DNA of 64,000 bases, from contig NZ_JAGHZZ010000005.1 in the NCBI RefSeq assembly GCF_017745095.1, forward strand, positions 52,235-116,234, written 5' to 3'. A program made the translations under genes and the position numbers. Under the pieces are notes generated by a model that saw nothing but the letters and a program-made list of their open reading frames with translations, searched no databases and had not been told where the DNA came from. This DNA comes from Sporocytophaga sp. Its GTDB lineage: Bacteria > Bacteroidota > Bacteroidia > Cytophagales > Cytophagaceae. This document shows positions 34,467 through 43,490 of this stretch, piece after piece (position 1 is the stretch's first letter; every line of letters starts with the position of its first letter).

Positions 34467-36050
34467 CTATTCACGTCTCCCAGTCCTTTCAAAATAATGA
34501 TGCAAGGGGTCAGTTCCGAATACTTCTATTTGTGTAGTACCTTCATAACGATTAACGCCATATTCATACACCCTGGTTTTCTTTAAAATGCCTTTCAATT
34601 CAGAGTGATCTATTATTTTATCATAGGCTTCTCCTCCGTATACATTTATTAGTATACCTTTCCTTGCTTTCCCCTCTATAATGAATTCATCTTCTCCTCT
34701 CAGACCATACAGTGTTATTTTATTAGTAAGATGATTGTCAAATATTTTTTTATATAATATATTTTTTTCGTCATTGTCATACACTGTAACTTCAGTTGTA
34801 TTTTTTTGCCTTATTATTTTAAAGAGGTCATCCTTGTCTGTTCCTGCAATAATTGGTTCTTGTTGGATCATTTTATAAAATTCAATTCCTGTTTTAGAAA
34901 GATGATCTCTCCTGTATTTGAGTTTATCAATTGTTGAGGGGCCAATTTGGTTGAATACAGGCAGAGGCCAGGTTCTGATAGACTTTTCAATTACAGAGTC
35001 TGTTATATTCGTCTGAAGATCTTTGATTAGTATTTTCCAATCCTCCTCAGTAAGCTCAGGGAGAACAAGCCTGTCAATATATTTGCTGTTTTTTCCCATG
35101 CCTTTGATACTTTGAATATCGTAATCGTATGATTGTAGTTTCGAATTAATTGCAACTGCCAGTTTTAATACCAATCCGTCATTAAACTGAAAAAAGACCA
35201 TGTCTCTATCTCTTGGGATAGGTTTAAAAACTTTTCCTATGCTATCTTCAAAAACTGCCCATTTCCATTGATCGGAGTGTCTGTCCCAGTCTCCGACCAG
35301 CAGGTCAAACAGTCGGCATCTTGCATAAGCTTTGGGATCTATTTTTGAATTTTGATTTTTAAATCTTTCACTCAGCATGTCCTCTGTGGAAATGATATCG
35401 GACGCAAATCCAAATAGCTTAGTATTGGCCCATTCCTCATCAGGGAATTCTTCGAGCATGGCAAGCTTGCCTTTTAATCCATCGAGAAATTCTTCAGTAT
35501 CTTTCTCGTCCGGAACATATACCAGTATAGGGTTTGTGTGAAAGATACCGGCGGCATTGGCAAGACCCGGAATGGCAAGTGGACCATAAGGGTTCATCGC
35601 AGATATCTGATCCTGTAATAAACCTTTTATTGGATGGATCTTCAATATTGTAGGTAAAATTTTGGTAGGGTCTTTGTCTATTCCTCTCAAAACAAATCTT
35701 TTGCCTTCAGCGCTTTTTAAGCGAATACTAATAGTCTGCATGTTCCCACCTGTTTTGGAAAAAGCAAGACCTCCATGGGTATTTTCAAGATCTATAATAG
35801 GAACTTCTACAGGAGTGGCCCAGATTTTTCTGTAATGCTCTCCGAAGAAAAACTTATAGACGTCACCTTTGGTATAACCTATTCCTGGTGTTGTAATAAC
35901 AGTTGTATCAAGAGACAGAGAAGTTTTGCCAAGTAATTTTCTTCCAGGGTATACAGGATTTTTACTTTCATTGCATCCAACCAAGTATCCGGAGGTTGTT
36001 ATCAAGGAAAAAATGATCAGTAAAAATATTGTGATTTTTTGCCTCTTCAT
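34467..36050 (-). CDS. lipoprotein with kinase-like fold, 527 aa
   Basis: The lipobox LVGC places the lipidated Cys at residue 26. The middle has ARCRLFDLLVGDWDRHSDQW (243-262) and PIPRDRDMVFFQF (278-290), a pattern like the HDR and DFG-like catalytic loops of the PI3K/HipA/Fam20-type kinase fold found in many Bacteroidota surface proteins. In several relatives this part is followed by a phosphatase or an outer-membrane beta-barrel; here the protein stops after a short beta-rich tail (VYDNDEKNILYKKIFDNHLT to GTDPLHHYFERTGRRE). It is a free-standing version or one that lost its barrel; the sequence after the stop gives no barrel in another frame that I can see. Activity and substrate are unknown. 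Confidence 0.65.
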   Translation of the reverse strand: MKRQKITIFLLIIFSLITTSGYLVGCNESKNPVYPGRKLLGKTSLSLDTTVITTPGIGYTKGDVYKFFFGEHYRKIWATPVEVPIIDLENTHGGLAFSKTGGNMQTISIRLKSAEGKRFVLRGIDKDPTKILPTILKIHPIKGLLQDQISAMNPYGPLAIPGLANAAGIFHTNPILVYVPDEKDTEEFLDGLKGKLAMLEEFPDEEWANTKLFGFASDIISTEDMLSERFKNQNSKIDPKAYARCRLFDLLVGDWDRHSDQWKWAVFEDSIGKVFKPIPRDRDMVFFQFNDGLVLKLAVAINSKLQSYDYDIQSIKGMGKNSKYIDRLVLPELTEEDWKILIKDLQTNITDSVIEKSIRTWPLPVFNQIGPSTIDKLKYRRDHLSKTGIEFYKMIQQEPIIAGTDKDDLFKIIRQKNTTEVTVYDNDEKNILYKKIFDNHLTNKITLYGLRGEDEFIIEGKARKGILINVYGGEAYDKIIDHSELKGILKKTRVYEYGVNRYEGTTQIEVFGTDPLHHYFERTGRRE

Positions 36051-36162
36051 CTTTTGTTTTATCTATTCAACCTCAAAACCCTTGTCTTTGTTGAAGTCTA
36101 AAGGGGATGATAACAACCATTGAAATGGTCATGTTATATTTTCGGGTAACTTGATAAATGAT

Positions 36163-36702
36163 ATGGGAGTGAAATTTAAATGTATAATCTGCTTTTTGTT
36201 GGTTGGCCTGACAAGCTTTAGTATGGGAAATGACATAGTAACCAAAGCAGAATTGATAGTAAGAGAAAATACAGGAGGAGATAAAATACCGGAAATTAAT
36301 TATGTAAGGCTTGATGGGAAAAAATATACGAACAAAGATATTCCGCAAAACAAGAAAATAATGATCGTCTATTTTAACCCTTTGTGTGATTTATGCCAGG
36401 AGGAAACAACTGAGATTTTGAACAACATTAATTATTTTCAGAATGTTGAAATTTTAATGATAAGTCCCAATAGTCTTGAACAGGTAAAACAATTTCATAA
36501 TCTGTATAAGCTAGCTCAGTTTCCTCAGATAACAGTACTTCACGATTCAAAGGACGATTTTTACCGTCAATTTGATGCCATCGGGTATCCATCTTTATAT
36601 TTATTTGATGAAAAATTAGAGATGATTACCAAGTTTGAGGCACAGGTTGGGTTTGATGATATTAAAAACGCTTTTGAACAGAATGCTTCGGCAACGAAGT
36701 GA
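36163..36702 (+). CDS. thioredoxin-like periplasmic protein
   Basis: 179 residues from the ATG at 36163 (a TTG at 36151 would add four residues). A signal peptide (VKFKCIICFLLVGLTSFSMG) precedes a thioredoxin/AhpC-TSA fold: redox pair CDLC in VYFNPLCDLCQEETTEIL, cis-proline in GYPSLYLFDEKL. It probably acts as a thiol-disulfide oxidoreductase in the periplasm. It is convergent with the lysine-rich gene downstream and divergent from the lipoprotein gene upstream, so it is a single-gene transcript. Confidence 0.8.
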   Translation: MGVKFKCIICFLLVGLTSFSMGNDIVTKAELIVRENTGGDKIPEINYVRLDGKKYTNKDIPQNKKIMIVYFNPLCDLCQEETTEILNNINYFQNVEILMISPNSLEQVKQFHNLYKLAQFPQITVLHDSKDDFYRQFDAIGYPSLYLFDEKLEMITKFEAQVGFDDIKNAFEQNASATK

Positions 36703-36731
36703 AAAAGATGAAGGCATAAAGCGCTTAAAGC

Positions 36732-36760
36732 AAAAAAGTCCCTCATTGAGGGACTTTTTT
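36732..36760. terminator. bidirectional terminator
   Basis: 13-bp perfect stem AAAAAAGTCCCTC (36732-36744) / GAGGGACTTTTTT (36748-36760), loop ATT, between the convergent genes ending at 36702 and 36799. Confidence 0.9.
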
Positions 36761-36798
36761 TATATACTTTAGGCTTTGCGCTTTCAGCTTTTTGCTCA

Positions 36799-37932
36799 TT
36801 AAAACGTTTCAAGAATAGTATACTCTTTATCTCTGAATACAAATTTATCGCCTTTCTTTTTACCAGCCATAGCGTGGTATAGGGGAGTCATGGTTGAGAT
36901 TGCGATGAAACTATTTTTTTCTGCTAGCTTTGTTTCCCCAAGACTTACACTTATGAAATAATTTTGGAGTTCAGTGTAAACAACCGATCCAAGCCCAATG
37001 CTTTCCTGTGGATTCAGGAAAATTCTTTTTAGTAAAGAAAGGCTGTTGATGCCTTCCTGTAGCTGTCTGGCATACATATCTCTTGTGATCTGCATTGTCT
37101 CTCTAAAGCCTTCAAATCTCTCCTCTCCCGAAGCACCTTCTTCTTCATTGGCACTTTCCTGTGCATCATCCATAGCTTTTTTGGCAGTCTGCACGATGTT
37201 GCTTTGCATTTCAATGCACTTGTTAAGCAACTCTTTTTTGAGTTCTATTTTTTTGTCGGTATTCAAATCTATATCTGGTATTGCCCTATTGGAAGTATCG
37301 AAATTGTCTTCCAAATGAGGTATGTAAATGTCTGGTTTTCTTGGAATCAAAGGTTCTTTTTTGATTTCCGGCTTAGGGGCAGCTTTCACTGGCTCTGTCG
37401 GAGCAGAAGCTTTGACTTCGGTTTTTTTAGGAGTAGTTTTAGGAGCCGGTTCTGCTTTTTTTACCGGCACTGCAGTCTTACTCACTTTCTTTTCTGCAGA
37501 TTTGGAAGCTTTAACTTCTTGTTTAGTAACTTTAACTTCTTTATTAGGTTTAGGCGCTATGTTTTTTGAAACCACGGCAGCTTTGGTTGCCGGTTTAGTC
37601 GCAGTTTTTTTAACTTCAACCTTCTTGTCTGCAGTTTTTTTAGCTGCAGCTTTTGGAGGTAAAGTCTTTTTACCAGCTGCTTTTTTAGTTATAACTGCTT
37701 TTTTGGCAACTGCTTTCACAACTGCTTTTTTAGCTACTGTTTTTTTAGCAACCGCTTTCACAACAGTCTTTTTTACCGCAGCTTTTTTGGCTACAGTCTT
37801 TTTAACTGCTGCTTTCTTAGAAACCACTTTTTTTACAGCCGACTTTTTAGCCGCCTTTTGAGTTGTTTCTTTAGATTTTTTAGCTGCAGGTTTACTGCTT
37901 TTTTTTGTCTCTTTTGATTTGGTCTTGGCCAT
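36799..37932 (-). CDS. histone-H1-like Lys/Ala-rich protein with Gre-like C-terminal domain
   Basis: 377 residues in two parts. Residues 1 to about 200 are low complexity, built from AAKK/AVKK/TVAKK units with prolines, like histone H1 tails and bacterial nucleoid proteins that bind DNA by charge. The C-terminal ~150 residues are ordered: a helical region (about 225-295, KKIELKKELLNKCIEMQSNI) and an FKBP-like domain resembling the C-terminal domain of transcription factors GreA/GreB (GSVVYTELQNYFISVSLGET, then FIAISTMTPLYHAMAGKKKG and DKFVFRDKEYTILETF). I infer a DNA- or RNA-polymerase-associated protein. It lies next to the dipeptide epimerase gene with a 14-base gap and may be co-transcribed with it. 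Confidence 0.75.
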   Translation of the reverse strand: MAKTKSKETKKSSKPAAKKSKETTQKAAKKSAVKKVVSKKAAVKKTVAKKAAVKKTVVKAVAKKTVAKKAVVKAVAKKAVITKKAAGKKTLPPKAAAKKTADKKVEVKKTATKPATKAAVVSKNIAPKPNKEVKVTKQEVKASKSAEKKVSKTAVPVKKAEPAPKTTPKKTEVKASAPTEPVKAAPKPEIKKEPLIPRKPDIYIPHLEDNFDTSNRAIPDIDLNTDKKIELKKELLNKCIEMQSNIVQTAKKAMDDAQESANEEEGASGEERFEGFRETMQITRDMYARQLQEGINSLSLLKRIFLNPQESIGLGSVVYTELQNYFISVSLGETKLAEKNSFIAISTMTPLYHAMAGKKKGDKFVFRDKEYTILETF

Positions 37933-37946
37933 ACCTACCTAAAAAT

Positions 37947-38942
37947 TTAAGTTTTACTATAAAAAAGCTGTCCTTTTTTTTCTGTTATTAGATTAAATGG
38001 TTCATTATCAATTACAAAAAAACCATCAAGATCGTTGTAATCTGTAAGGCTGCAAAGGTTCATGGCGGAAGAAATACCCAAACTTGTTTCCACCATACAA
38101 CCAATCATGGTTTTTAGTCCATGTTTTTTTGCATCTTTCAAAAGTCTAATGCCATTCAAATAGCCGCCGGATTTCATCAACTTCATGTTTATCCCATGAA
38201 ATTGTTCAGTTAATTTTTTGAAATCGGCTTTGTCAGTTATTGATTCGTCAGCAAAAATATCAAAAGTGCAATTTTGCTTAAGATATTTATACTCCTCTTC
38301 AAAGTTATATGGAAGAGGTTGTTCAACAAAGACAATATTATCTTTTTTTATTTTTTCAAGAAATTTTATAAGTTCTTCAACATTCTGCCAGCTCTCGTTT
38401 GCGTCAATCATGATCGATTGGCTAGAAAGCTTACGTACCTCTTTCAATAGGTCGAATCCGTTTTCTGAGTTTATCTTTAACTTAAGATATTTAAATCTCT
38501 CTAATTGATGTTTTTCGTAAAATGATTGAATTTCACCAATTTGCATTATCGGAAGCGTGTATGCTGTAAAAATATTCTTAGGTTCGTCCAACCCGAGAAA
38601 TGAATAAACAGGTAAATTTTGTATTTTACTGAGATAGTGAATGTAAGCTGATTCAATCCCAAATCTCAAAGAATTACAAATTTGTGTGAAATTTAGTAAA
38701 TTTTGTAAATCATCCAAACTTTTAATCCCTGATGCTCCATTTTTTAAGAAAAAATCAAATTGATCTTTAACCAGTTGGGGTGTTTCTCCATATCTTATAT
38801 TAGGAGCCACTTCCCCCAATCCCGAATTTGTACCATCCGAAATCTTCAGAAAAAAATTGTTCTTGGTAACAGATTCGCTTCTGGAGATTTTCCAGTTGTA
38901 TTTGAGTATCAAATGTTTTTCTTCAATTTCCCAGTTTGTCAC
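37947..38942 (-). CDS. dipeptide epimerase, enolase superfamily (L-Ala-D/L-Glu epimerase-like)
   Basis: 331 residues, mandelate-racemase/muconate-lactonising subgroup. Catalytic features: KLK with base K156 (KYLKLK, 151-156), metal ligands D180 (MIDANES), E207 (VEQP) and D232 (ADES), and second base K254 (NMKLMKSGG, 252-260). The ordering matches Ala-Glu epimerases that recycle muropeptides after cell-wall turnover. Family members also act on other dipeptides, so the exact substrate is open; o-succinylbenzoate synthase is a less likely alternative. It is divergent from the FKBP gene. The downstream lysine-rich gene is probably in the same operon. Confidence 0.8.
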   Translation of the reverse strand: MTNWEIEEKHLILKYNWKISRSESVTKNNFFLKISDGTNSGLGEVAPNIRYGETPQLVKDQFDFFLKNGASGIKSLDDLQNLLNFTQICNSLRFGIESAYIHYLSKIQNLPVYSFLGLDEPKNIFTAYTLPIMQIGEIQSFYEKHQLERFKYLKLKINSENGFDLLKEVRKLSSQSIMIDANESWQNVEELIKFLEKIKKDNIVFVEQPLPYNFEEEYKYLKQNCTFDIFADESITDKADFKKLTEQFHGINMKLMKSGGYLNGIRLLKDAKKHGLKTMIGCMVETSLGISSAMNLCSLTDYNDLDGFFVIDNEPFNLITEKKGQLFYSKT

Positions 38943-39139
38943 TTGGCCTTCTTTTAAAATATATCAAACATAATTCTTTTTTGTCATGAAATTTATTTAA
39001 TCTGCAGAGGAATGAATAAATTTATTCACAACTATTCTTAAACCTTACACCGCATATTTCTCTTTATATACATAATTAATTAAAGCGGTGTTTCAGAATT
39101 TGTAATTATTGCTTCAGATATTTATAGAAAGTCAAAATA

Positions 39140-39652
39140 ATGAAAATTGAAAAAAACAAAGTAGTGGCTGTAGCCTACGATCTTCAGGCAAAAGACCGGG
39201 AAGGTAATGTGGAAGTTTCTGAAAAAGTAAATGCTCAGGAACCAATGGTGTTTCTTTTCGGCAGCAGTGGCTTACCCGAAAAGTTTGAAGAAGGTTTGGA
39301 TGGTCTTTCAAGTGGTTCTGAATTTAAATTTGTTATCACTTCAGAGGAAGCCTATGGAGATTTTGAAGAAGAAGCGGTTGTTAACCTTTCCAAGGAAATA
39401 TTTAAAATCGATGGAGAATTTGACGAATCTAAATTTCAGGTTGGTACTTTTGTGCCGATGTCTGATGCTGATGGTAATTTTCTGAGAGGCAAAGTTTTAG
39501 CCGTAAATCAAAATGAGCTTACTATAGATTTTAATCACCCACTTGCTGGCCTAAATCTTGAATTCCAAGGAAAAGTAGTGGAAGTAAGAGAGGCTACTGC
39601 TGAAGAACTTGATCATGGGCACGTGCATGGTCCAGGTGGGCACCATCATTAA
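39140..39652 (+). CDS. slyD: SlyD-like FKBP-type peptidyl-prolyl isomerase
   Basis: 170 residues. The FKBP domain is interrupted by an insert-in-flap domain as in SlyD: KVVAVAYDLQAKDREGNVEV, then LPEKFEEGLDGLSSGSEFKF, with the flap around 75-125 and the fold completed by GKVLAVNQNELTIDFNHPLA then GLNLEFQGKV. A histidine-rich metal-binding tail (HGHVHGPGGHHH) follows. SlyD acts as a cytoplasmic chaperone and prolyl isomerase and delivers nickel. There is no close operon partner; the following gene has its own -7-like motif. Confidence 0.9.
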   Translation: MKIEKNKVVAVAYDLQAKDREGNVEVSEKVNAQEPMVFLFGSSGLPEKFEEGLDGLSSGSEFKFVITSEEAYGDFEEEAVVNLSKEIFKIDGEFDESKFQVGTFVPMSDADGNFLRGKVLAVNQNELTIDFNHPLAGLNLEFQGKVVEVREATAEELDHGHVHGPGGHHH

Positions 39653-39730
39653 TATTGACTACCTAAATAAAAAAAGCTTTTAAATATAGAATTCTAATAT
39701 TAGTTACTGCGCAGGTTTCGTTAATTTTTA

Positions 39731-39738
39731 TACTTTTG
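39731..39738 (+). promoter_or_regulatory. candidate Bacteroidota -7 element (TAnnTTTG)
   Basis: TACTTTTG followed by CA, 10 bases before the ATG of the PorP/SprF gene, matches the -7 consensus TAnnTTTG. A -33 TTTG at the expected distance is not evident. Confidence 0.4.
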
Positions 39739-39748
39739 CAGTACTTCT

Positions 39749-40798
39749 ATGTTTAAAAGCTTTTACTTTTTTCTAATACTTGGGAGTTTGATTATTACAA
39801 ATTCCGCTTTTGCTCAGGATCCTCAGTTTTCCCAGTATTATAATGCTCCTTTATATTTAAATCCTGCTTTTGCCGGTACAGCAGAAAATTCCAGAGCTAT
39901 ACTAAACTATAGAAATCAATGGCCCGGAACCGGTGCTTCATTTATTACTTATGCAGCCTCTCTGGATCATAATATCGAATCTTACAGAAGTGGAGTGGGC
40001 CTCTTAGTTAAAAGGGATAAGCAAGGAAGTAATGGTGCACTAGTTTCTACTGATATTAATCTGTTTTATTCCTACGAAGTTTGGCTGAGCAACCGTTGGA
40101 CCTTCAGACCAGGGATTGAACTTGGGTATACCAACAGGACTATTGACTATGCAAGCTTTGTCTTCGGGGATCAGTTGGACAATAGCGGATTGACCGGAGG
40201 TGCTACAGCTGACGCTTTCACCGGTTCCAGACTGAATTTTCTGGATGCATCTGCTGGCGGTTTGTTTTATGATGATCATTTCTGGTTAGGAATAGCTGGA
40301 TTTCATCTCAACAGGCCTAATCAGTCGGTGGACGGATTACCTGATGTTAAACTTCCAATAAAATTTTCTCTTCATTCAGGGTATAAGTTTTTTTTAAAAA
40401 GCTGGAATGGAACCAGAAATATGCCTGAAAGGAGTTTTACTCCAACTTTTAATTACAAGTCTCAGGGAGCATTTGACCAACTTGACCTTGGCGCTTATCT
40501 GACCTATGACCCTGTAATGTTCGGACTGTGGTATAGAGGAATTCCTGTAAAAAACTATGCTTCAGGTCTGCTCAATAACGAGTCATTTATTCTTATGGCC
40601 GGAATTCACTTTAACGGAATAAGCTTCGCTTACAGCTTTGACCTTCCTATTTCAAAGCTTTCCCTGGGGAATAGTTATGGTGCCCATGAAATCTCACTTA
40701 TCTATGAATGGGAAATTCCTTATGATAAAAGGAAAATTAAAAAAAGAGGAAGAACGATTCCTTGTCCTAAATTCAGCAAAAGATATCAGAATTATTAA
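39749..40798 (+). CDS. PorP/SprF family type IX secretion outer-membrane protein
   Basis: 349 residues. A signal peptide (cleaved near AFAQ) and the signature QDPQFSQYYNAPLYLNPAFA at the mature start mark this family, followed by RNQWPGTGASFITYAASLDH and a transmembrane beta-barrel through the rest. PorP is a core gliding/T9SS protein; SprF homologs are paired with one specific secreted partner and assist its attachment. A long adhesin of the type B sorting kind often lies next door, but none is adjacent here, so this copy may serve a remote cargo. Confidence 0.88.
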   Translation: MFKSFYFFLILGSLIITNSAFAQDPQFSQYYNAPLYLNPAFAGTAENSRAILNYRNQWPGTGASFITYAASLDHNIESYRSGVGLLVKRDKQGSNGALVSTDINLFYSYEVWLSNRWTFRPGIELGYTNRTIDYASFVFGDQLDNSGLTGGATADAFTGSRLNFLDASAGGLFYDDHFWLGIAGFHLNRPNQSVDGLPDVKLPIKFSLHSGYKFFLKSWNGTRNMPERSFTPTFNYKSQGAFDQLDLGAYLTYDPVMFGLWYRGIPVKNYASGLLNNESFILMAGIHFNGISFAYSFDLPISKLSLGNSYGAHEISLIYEWEIPYDKRKIKKRGRTIPCPKFSKRYQNY

Positions 40799-40870
40799 TT
40801 GAACTTATAGCAATTTTATTTGTCTTAAGTTATAAGCCTATTGTAATCACTTATTTATCAGAATAAATTA

Positions 40871-42805
40871 ATGTCAGAAAAAGATTCCAGAGAAGAGCTT
40901 CAGGAGCTTCTGGAGATATTGAAGGTTGAGCAGGAAGAGGATAGGAAACTTTATGAGTCAAAGATGCTGAATGCATCCATACCAGAGAGAAGGGCTCAAG
41001 GATTAACCTGGTATCCGATAGTAGTAAAAGAATCTTATTATGGCGTAGGGGACAGACTTATTCTGGAGATTGAAAGACCTTCCTTTAAAGAAATTTCACA
41101 CCAGTTTCAGTCAGGCCGGGTAGCTGCTGTATTTACCAATAATCAGGATGAAGAACCTGAAAGTAAACTTGCTGGAGTTGTAACTTCTGTTCGGCCAGAC
41201 AATATCAAACTTACTCTTTTTGTTGATGAACTTCCTGACTGGTTTGACCGCGGCAAACTGGGGCTTGACTTGTTGTTTGATGAGACGAGTTACAAAGAAA
41301 TGGAAAACACCCTGCAAAGGGTTATGAAAGCTAAACACAACAGGCTTGCACAGTTAAGAGAAGTATTACTTGGAAAAGAAAAAGCAGGTTTTCGTGAGAA
41401 GAAAACACTGAGTCTTGAGCCTTCATTGAATGATTCGCAAAGAAAGGCCATAGAAAATGTTGTTTTTGCAAAAGATGTTGCAATCATACATGGACCTCCG
41501 GGGACAGGTAAAACAACAACACTTGTAGAGGCCATAAAACAGGTACTTGCTGAAGAGGAACAGGTGCTTGTTTGTGCTCCCAGCAATACTGCTGTTGATT
41601 TGCTTACTGAGAAACTGGATGAAAAAGGTGTTAAAGTTGTCAGACTCGGCCATCCTTCAAGAGTGAGTGAAAGCTTGCTGGCACATACTCTCGACGTGCA
41701 GATTTCCAATCATAAGGACTTTAAGCAGATAAAGGAATTAAAAAAACGTGCCATTGAGTATCGCAATATGGCATTGAAGTATAAAAGAAATTTTGGGAAG
41801 GAAGAAAGAAACCAGAGGCGAATTATTCTCGATGAGTCAAGGAAATTGCAGCAGGAGGCAGAAGCTATTGAGAATTATATCACTCAGGATATTTTAAGCA
41901 GAGCACGTGTATTTACCTGTACACTTGTTGGGGCTGCATCTTATTTATTAAAAGACAGAGAGTTTGAAACTGTTTTTATTGATGAGGCAGCTCAGGCTTT
42001 GGAGCCAGCTTCCTGGATACCGATTACCAAGGCAGGTAGGGTAGTTTTTGCAGGCGATCATTGCCAGTTGCCACCTACAGTCAAATCTATAGAAGCAGCA
42101 AAGGGGGGGCTTTCTGTAACTTTGTTTGAAAAATGTATCCAGCGTCAAAAGGCTGATGTAATGCTGGATACTCAGTACAGAATGAATGAGAAAATTATGA
42201 AGTTCTCTTCTGTACAGTTTTATTATGATAAACTGATAGCTCATGCTTCAGTAAAAGACAGACTTTTGAATGGTGATCCGGATTTTACTGCCCCGGTTGA
42301 ATTTATTGATACTGCAGGGTGCGGATTTGAAGAAAAGTTAGAACCGGAAACTTCCAGTACTTTAAATCCTGAAGAAGCTCAGTTGCTTTTGAAACATTTC
42401 ACTACTCTTGTGGAAAAAATCGGTCAGCAGGTAATGATGGATGAAAAACTGAAAATAGCCTTGATTTCTCCTTATAAAGCTCAAGTAAATTTTCTAAAAG
42501 AATTACTTATAGCTACTGAATTTGAAGATAGTTTTAAAAAGCAGATCTCAATCAATACGGTAGATGGTTTTCAGGGACAGGAAAGGGATATCGTTTATAT
42601 AAGCCTGGTAAGGTCAAACTCCAGAGGTGAAATAGGCTTTTTAAATGATATCCGTAGAATGAATGTTGCTATGACAAGAGCAAAAAAGAAACTGGTTGTA
42701 ATAGGGGAAAGTGGTACACTTTCAGGACATCCCTTTTACAGAGGTTTTCTTGACTATACAGAATCAATAAGCGCTTACAAAACTGCCTGGGAGTACATGT
42801 ATTAA
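40871..42805 (+). CDS. UPF1-like superfamily 1B helicase
   Basis: 644 residues. Walker A HGPPGTGKTTT (207-217), then LVCAPSNTAVDLL (motif Ia), DEAAQALEP (motif II, DEAA as in UPF1/SMBP2), GDHCQLPP (motif III), DTQYRMNEKIMKF (motif IV), TVDGFQGQERDIVYISLVRS (motif V) and NVAMTRAKKKLVVIG (motif VI). This is the IGHMBP2/DNA2-like type that unwinds RNA or DNA with 5'-3' polarity. It is cytoplasmic. It is followed by a DUF1232 gene with a gap of 49 bases, so the two may be one operon. Its cellular role is not known. Confidence 0.9.
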   Translation: MSEKDSREELQELLEILKVEQEEDRKLYESKMLNASIPERRAQGLTWYPIVVKESYYGVGDRLILEIERPSFKEISHQFQSGRVAAVFTNNQDEEPESKLAGVVTSVRPDNIKLTLFVDELPDWFDRGKLGLDLLFDETSYKEMENTLQRVMKAKHNRLAQLREVLLGKEKAGFREKKTLSLEPSLNDSQRKAIENVVFAKDVAIIHGPPGTGKTTTLVEAIKQVLAEEEQVLVCAPSNTAVDLLTEKLDEKGVKVVRLGHPSRVSESLLAHTLDVQISNHKDFKQIKELKKRAIEYRNMALKYKRNFGKEERNQRRIILDESRKLQQEAEAIENYITQDILSRARVFTCTLVGAASYLLKDREFETVFIDEAAQALEPASWIPITKAGRVVFAGDHCQLPPTVKSIEAAKGGLSVTLFEKCIQRQKADVMLDTQYRMNEKIMKFSSVQFYYDKLIAHASVKDRLLNGDPDFTAPVEFIDTAGCGFEEKLEPETSSTLNPEEAQLLLKHFTTLVEKIGQQVMMDEKLKIALISPYKAQVNFLKELLIATEFEDSFKKQISINTVDGFQGQERDIVYISLVRSNSRGEIGFLNDIRRMNVAMTRAKKKLVVIGESGTLSGHPFYRGFLDYTESISAYKTAWEYMY

Positions 42806-42854
42806 ATCAGAACTAAGTAAACCCGGACTTATGTTTTGATTAAAAAGTCAGGGT

Positions 42855-43301
42855 ATGAAAGGATTTGAAAGCAACGGAGGTAAGGGACCTATTGATCTTG
42901 ATGAAATCAAGACAGAATGGATAAAAAAACTGATATCTTTTGGAACTTCTTTTACTAAAGGTGCACATGCAGATGCGTTAAAAGAAGTGGTGGAGAAATT
43001 TTATGATCCGGAAGCCAAAAGGTTTAAATTTGAGGTGATTGGGCGTGAAGCCGGCCTTGCGAAAAGAATGTTAAAAGCTGTTTTTAAGGGAGAATATAGA
43101 AATGTTTCCCCTTTTCTGCTCATCCAGGTAGGCTTGGTTTTCTCTTATTTCTATTTCAACATCGATTTTATCTCGGATAAAATACCAGTATTGGGAGCAG
43201 TTGATGATATTGCAGTAGTCCTTTGGTTGTTGGATGGATTTAAAGATGAACTCGATAAGTTTGAAGTCTGGGAAAGTGCGAGAAGCATTAGATTAGCTTA
43301 A
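42855..43301 (+). CDS. DUF1232 (YkvA-like) protein, 148 aa
   Basis: The C-terminal half contains the DUF1232 pattern SPFLLIQVGLVFSYFYFNID and ISDKIPVLGAVDDIAVVLWL (about 78-125), a hydrophobic helical pair. The N-terminal half (ISFGTSFTKGAHADALKEVV) is charged and helical. Members are small membrane-associated proteins without known biochemical activity. It is probably co-transcribed with the helicase upstream. Confidence 0.8.
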   Translation: MKGFESNGGKGPIDLDEIKTEWIKKLISFGTSFTKGAHADALKEVVEKFYDPEAKRFKFEVIGREAGLAKRMLKAVFKGEYRNVSPFLLIQVGLVFSYFYFNIDFISDKIPVLGAVDDIAVVLWLLDGFKDELDKFEVWESARSIRLA

Positions 43302-43490
43302 AGCAGAAAGCTTAAAGTTAACAGTATATGGAAGCAAAAAGTTGAAAGTTTTTATTCAGCTTTTTGCTTTTGTTTTTTAGTATCTGCCAGCCTTTTTATA
43401 TTTTAGATTTTTAAAAACTAATAGTAATAACTATTCTAATTACTTTAAGCTTTAAGCTTTGTGCTTTAAGCTGATTAAACTTTAAAATTA

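Noticed and set aside
34295..34492. 65-codon minus-strand frame after the kinase-like lipoprotein as a lost barrel end
   Set aside because: It shows no beta-barrel strand pattern and no C-terminal aromatic signature, so it does not support a frameshifted larger gene.
37204..37861. Long plus-strand frames opposite the lysine-rich gene
   Set aside because: They are the antisense of low-complexity AAKK coding sequence and have Phe/Ala-rich biased composition, with no start or domain evidence.
43302..43490. CTTTAAGCTTTAAGC-like runs between DUF1232 and SpmA-SpmB as a regulatory site
   Set aside because: They look like low-complexity A/T and GC-skewed repeats seen loosely elsewhere in the window (36700-36800, 7215); no palindrome or fixed spacing supports an operator.
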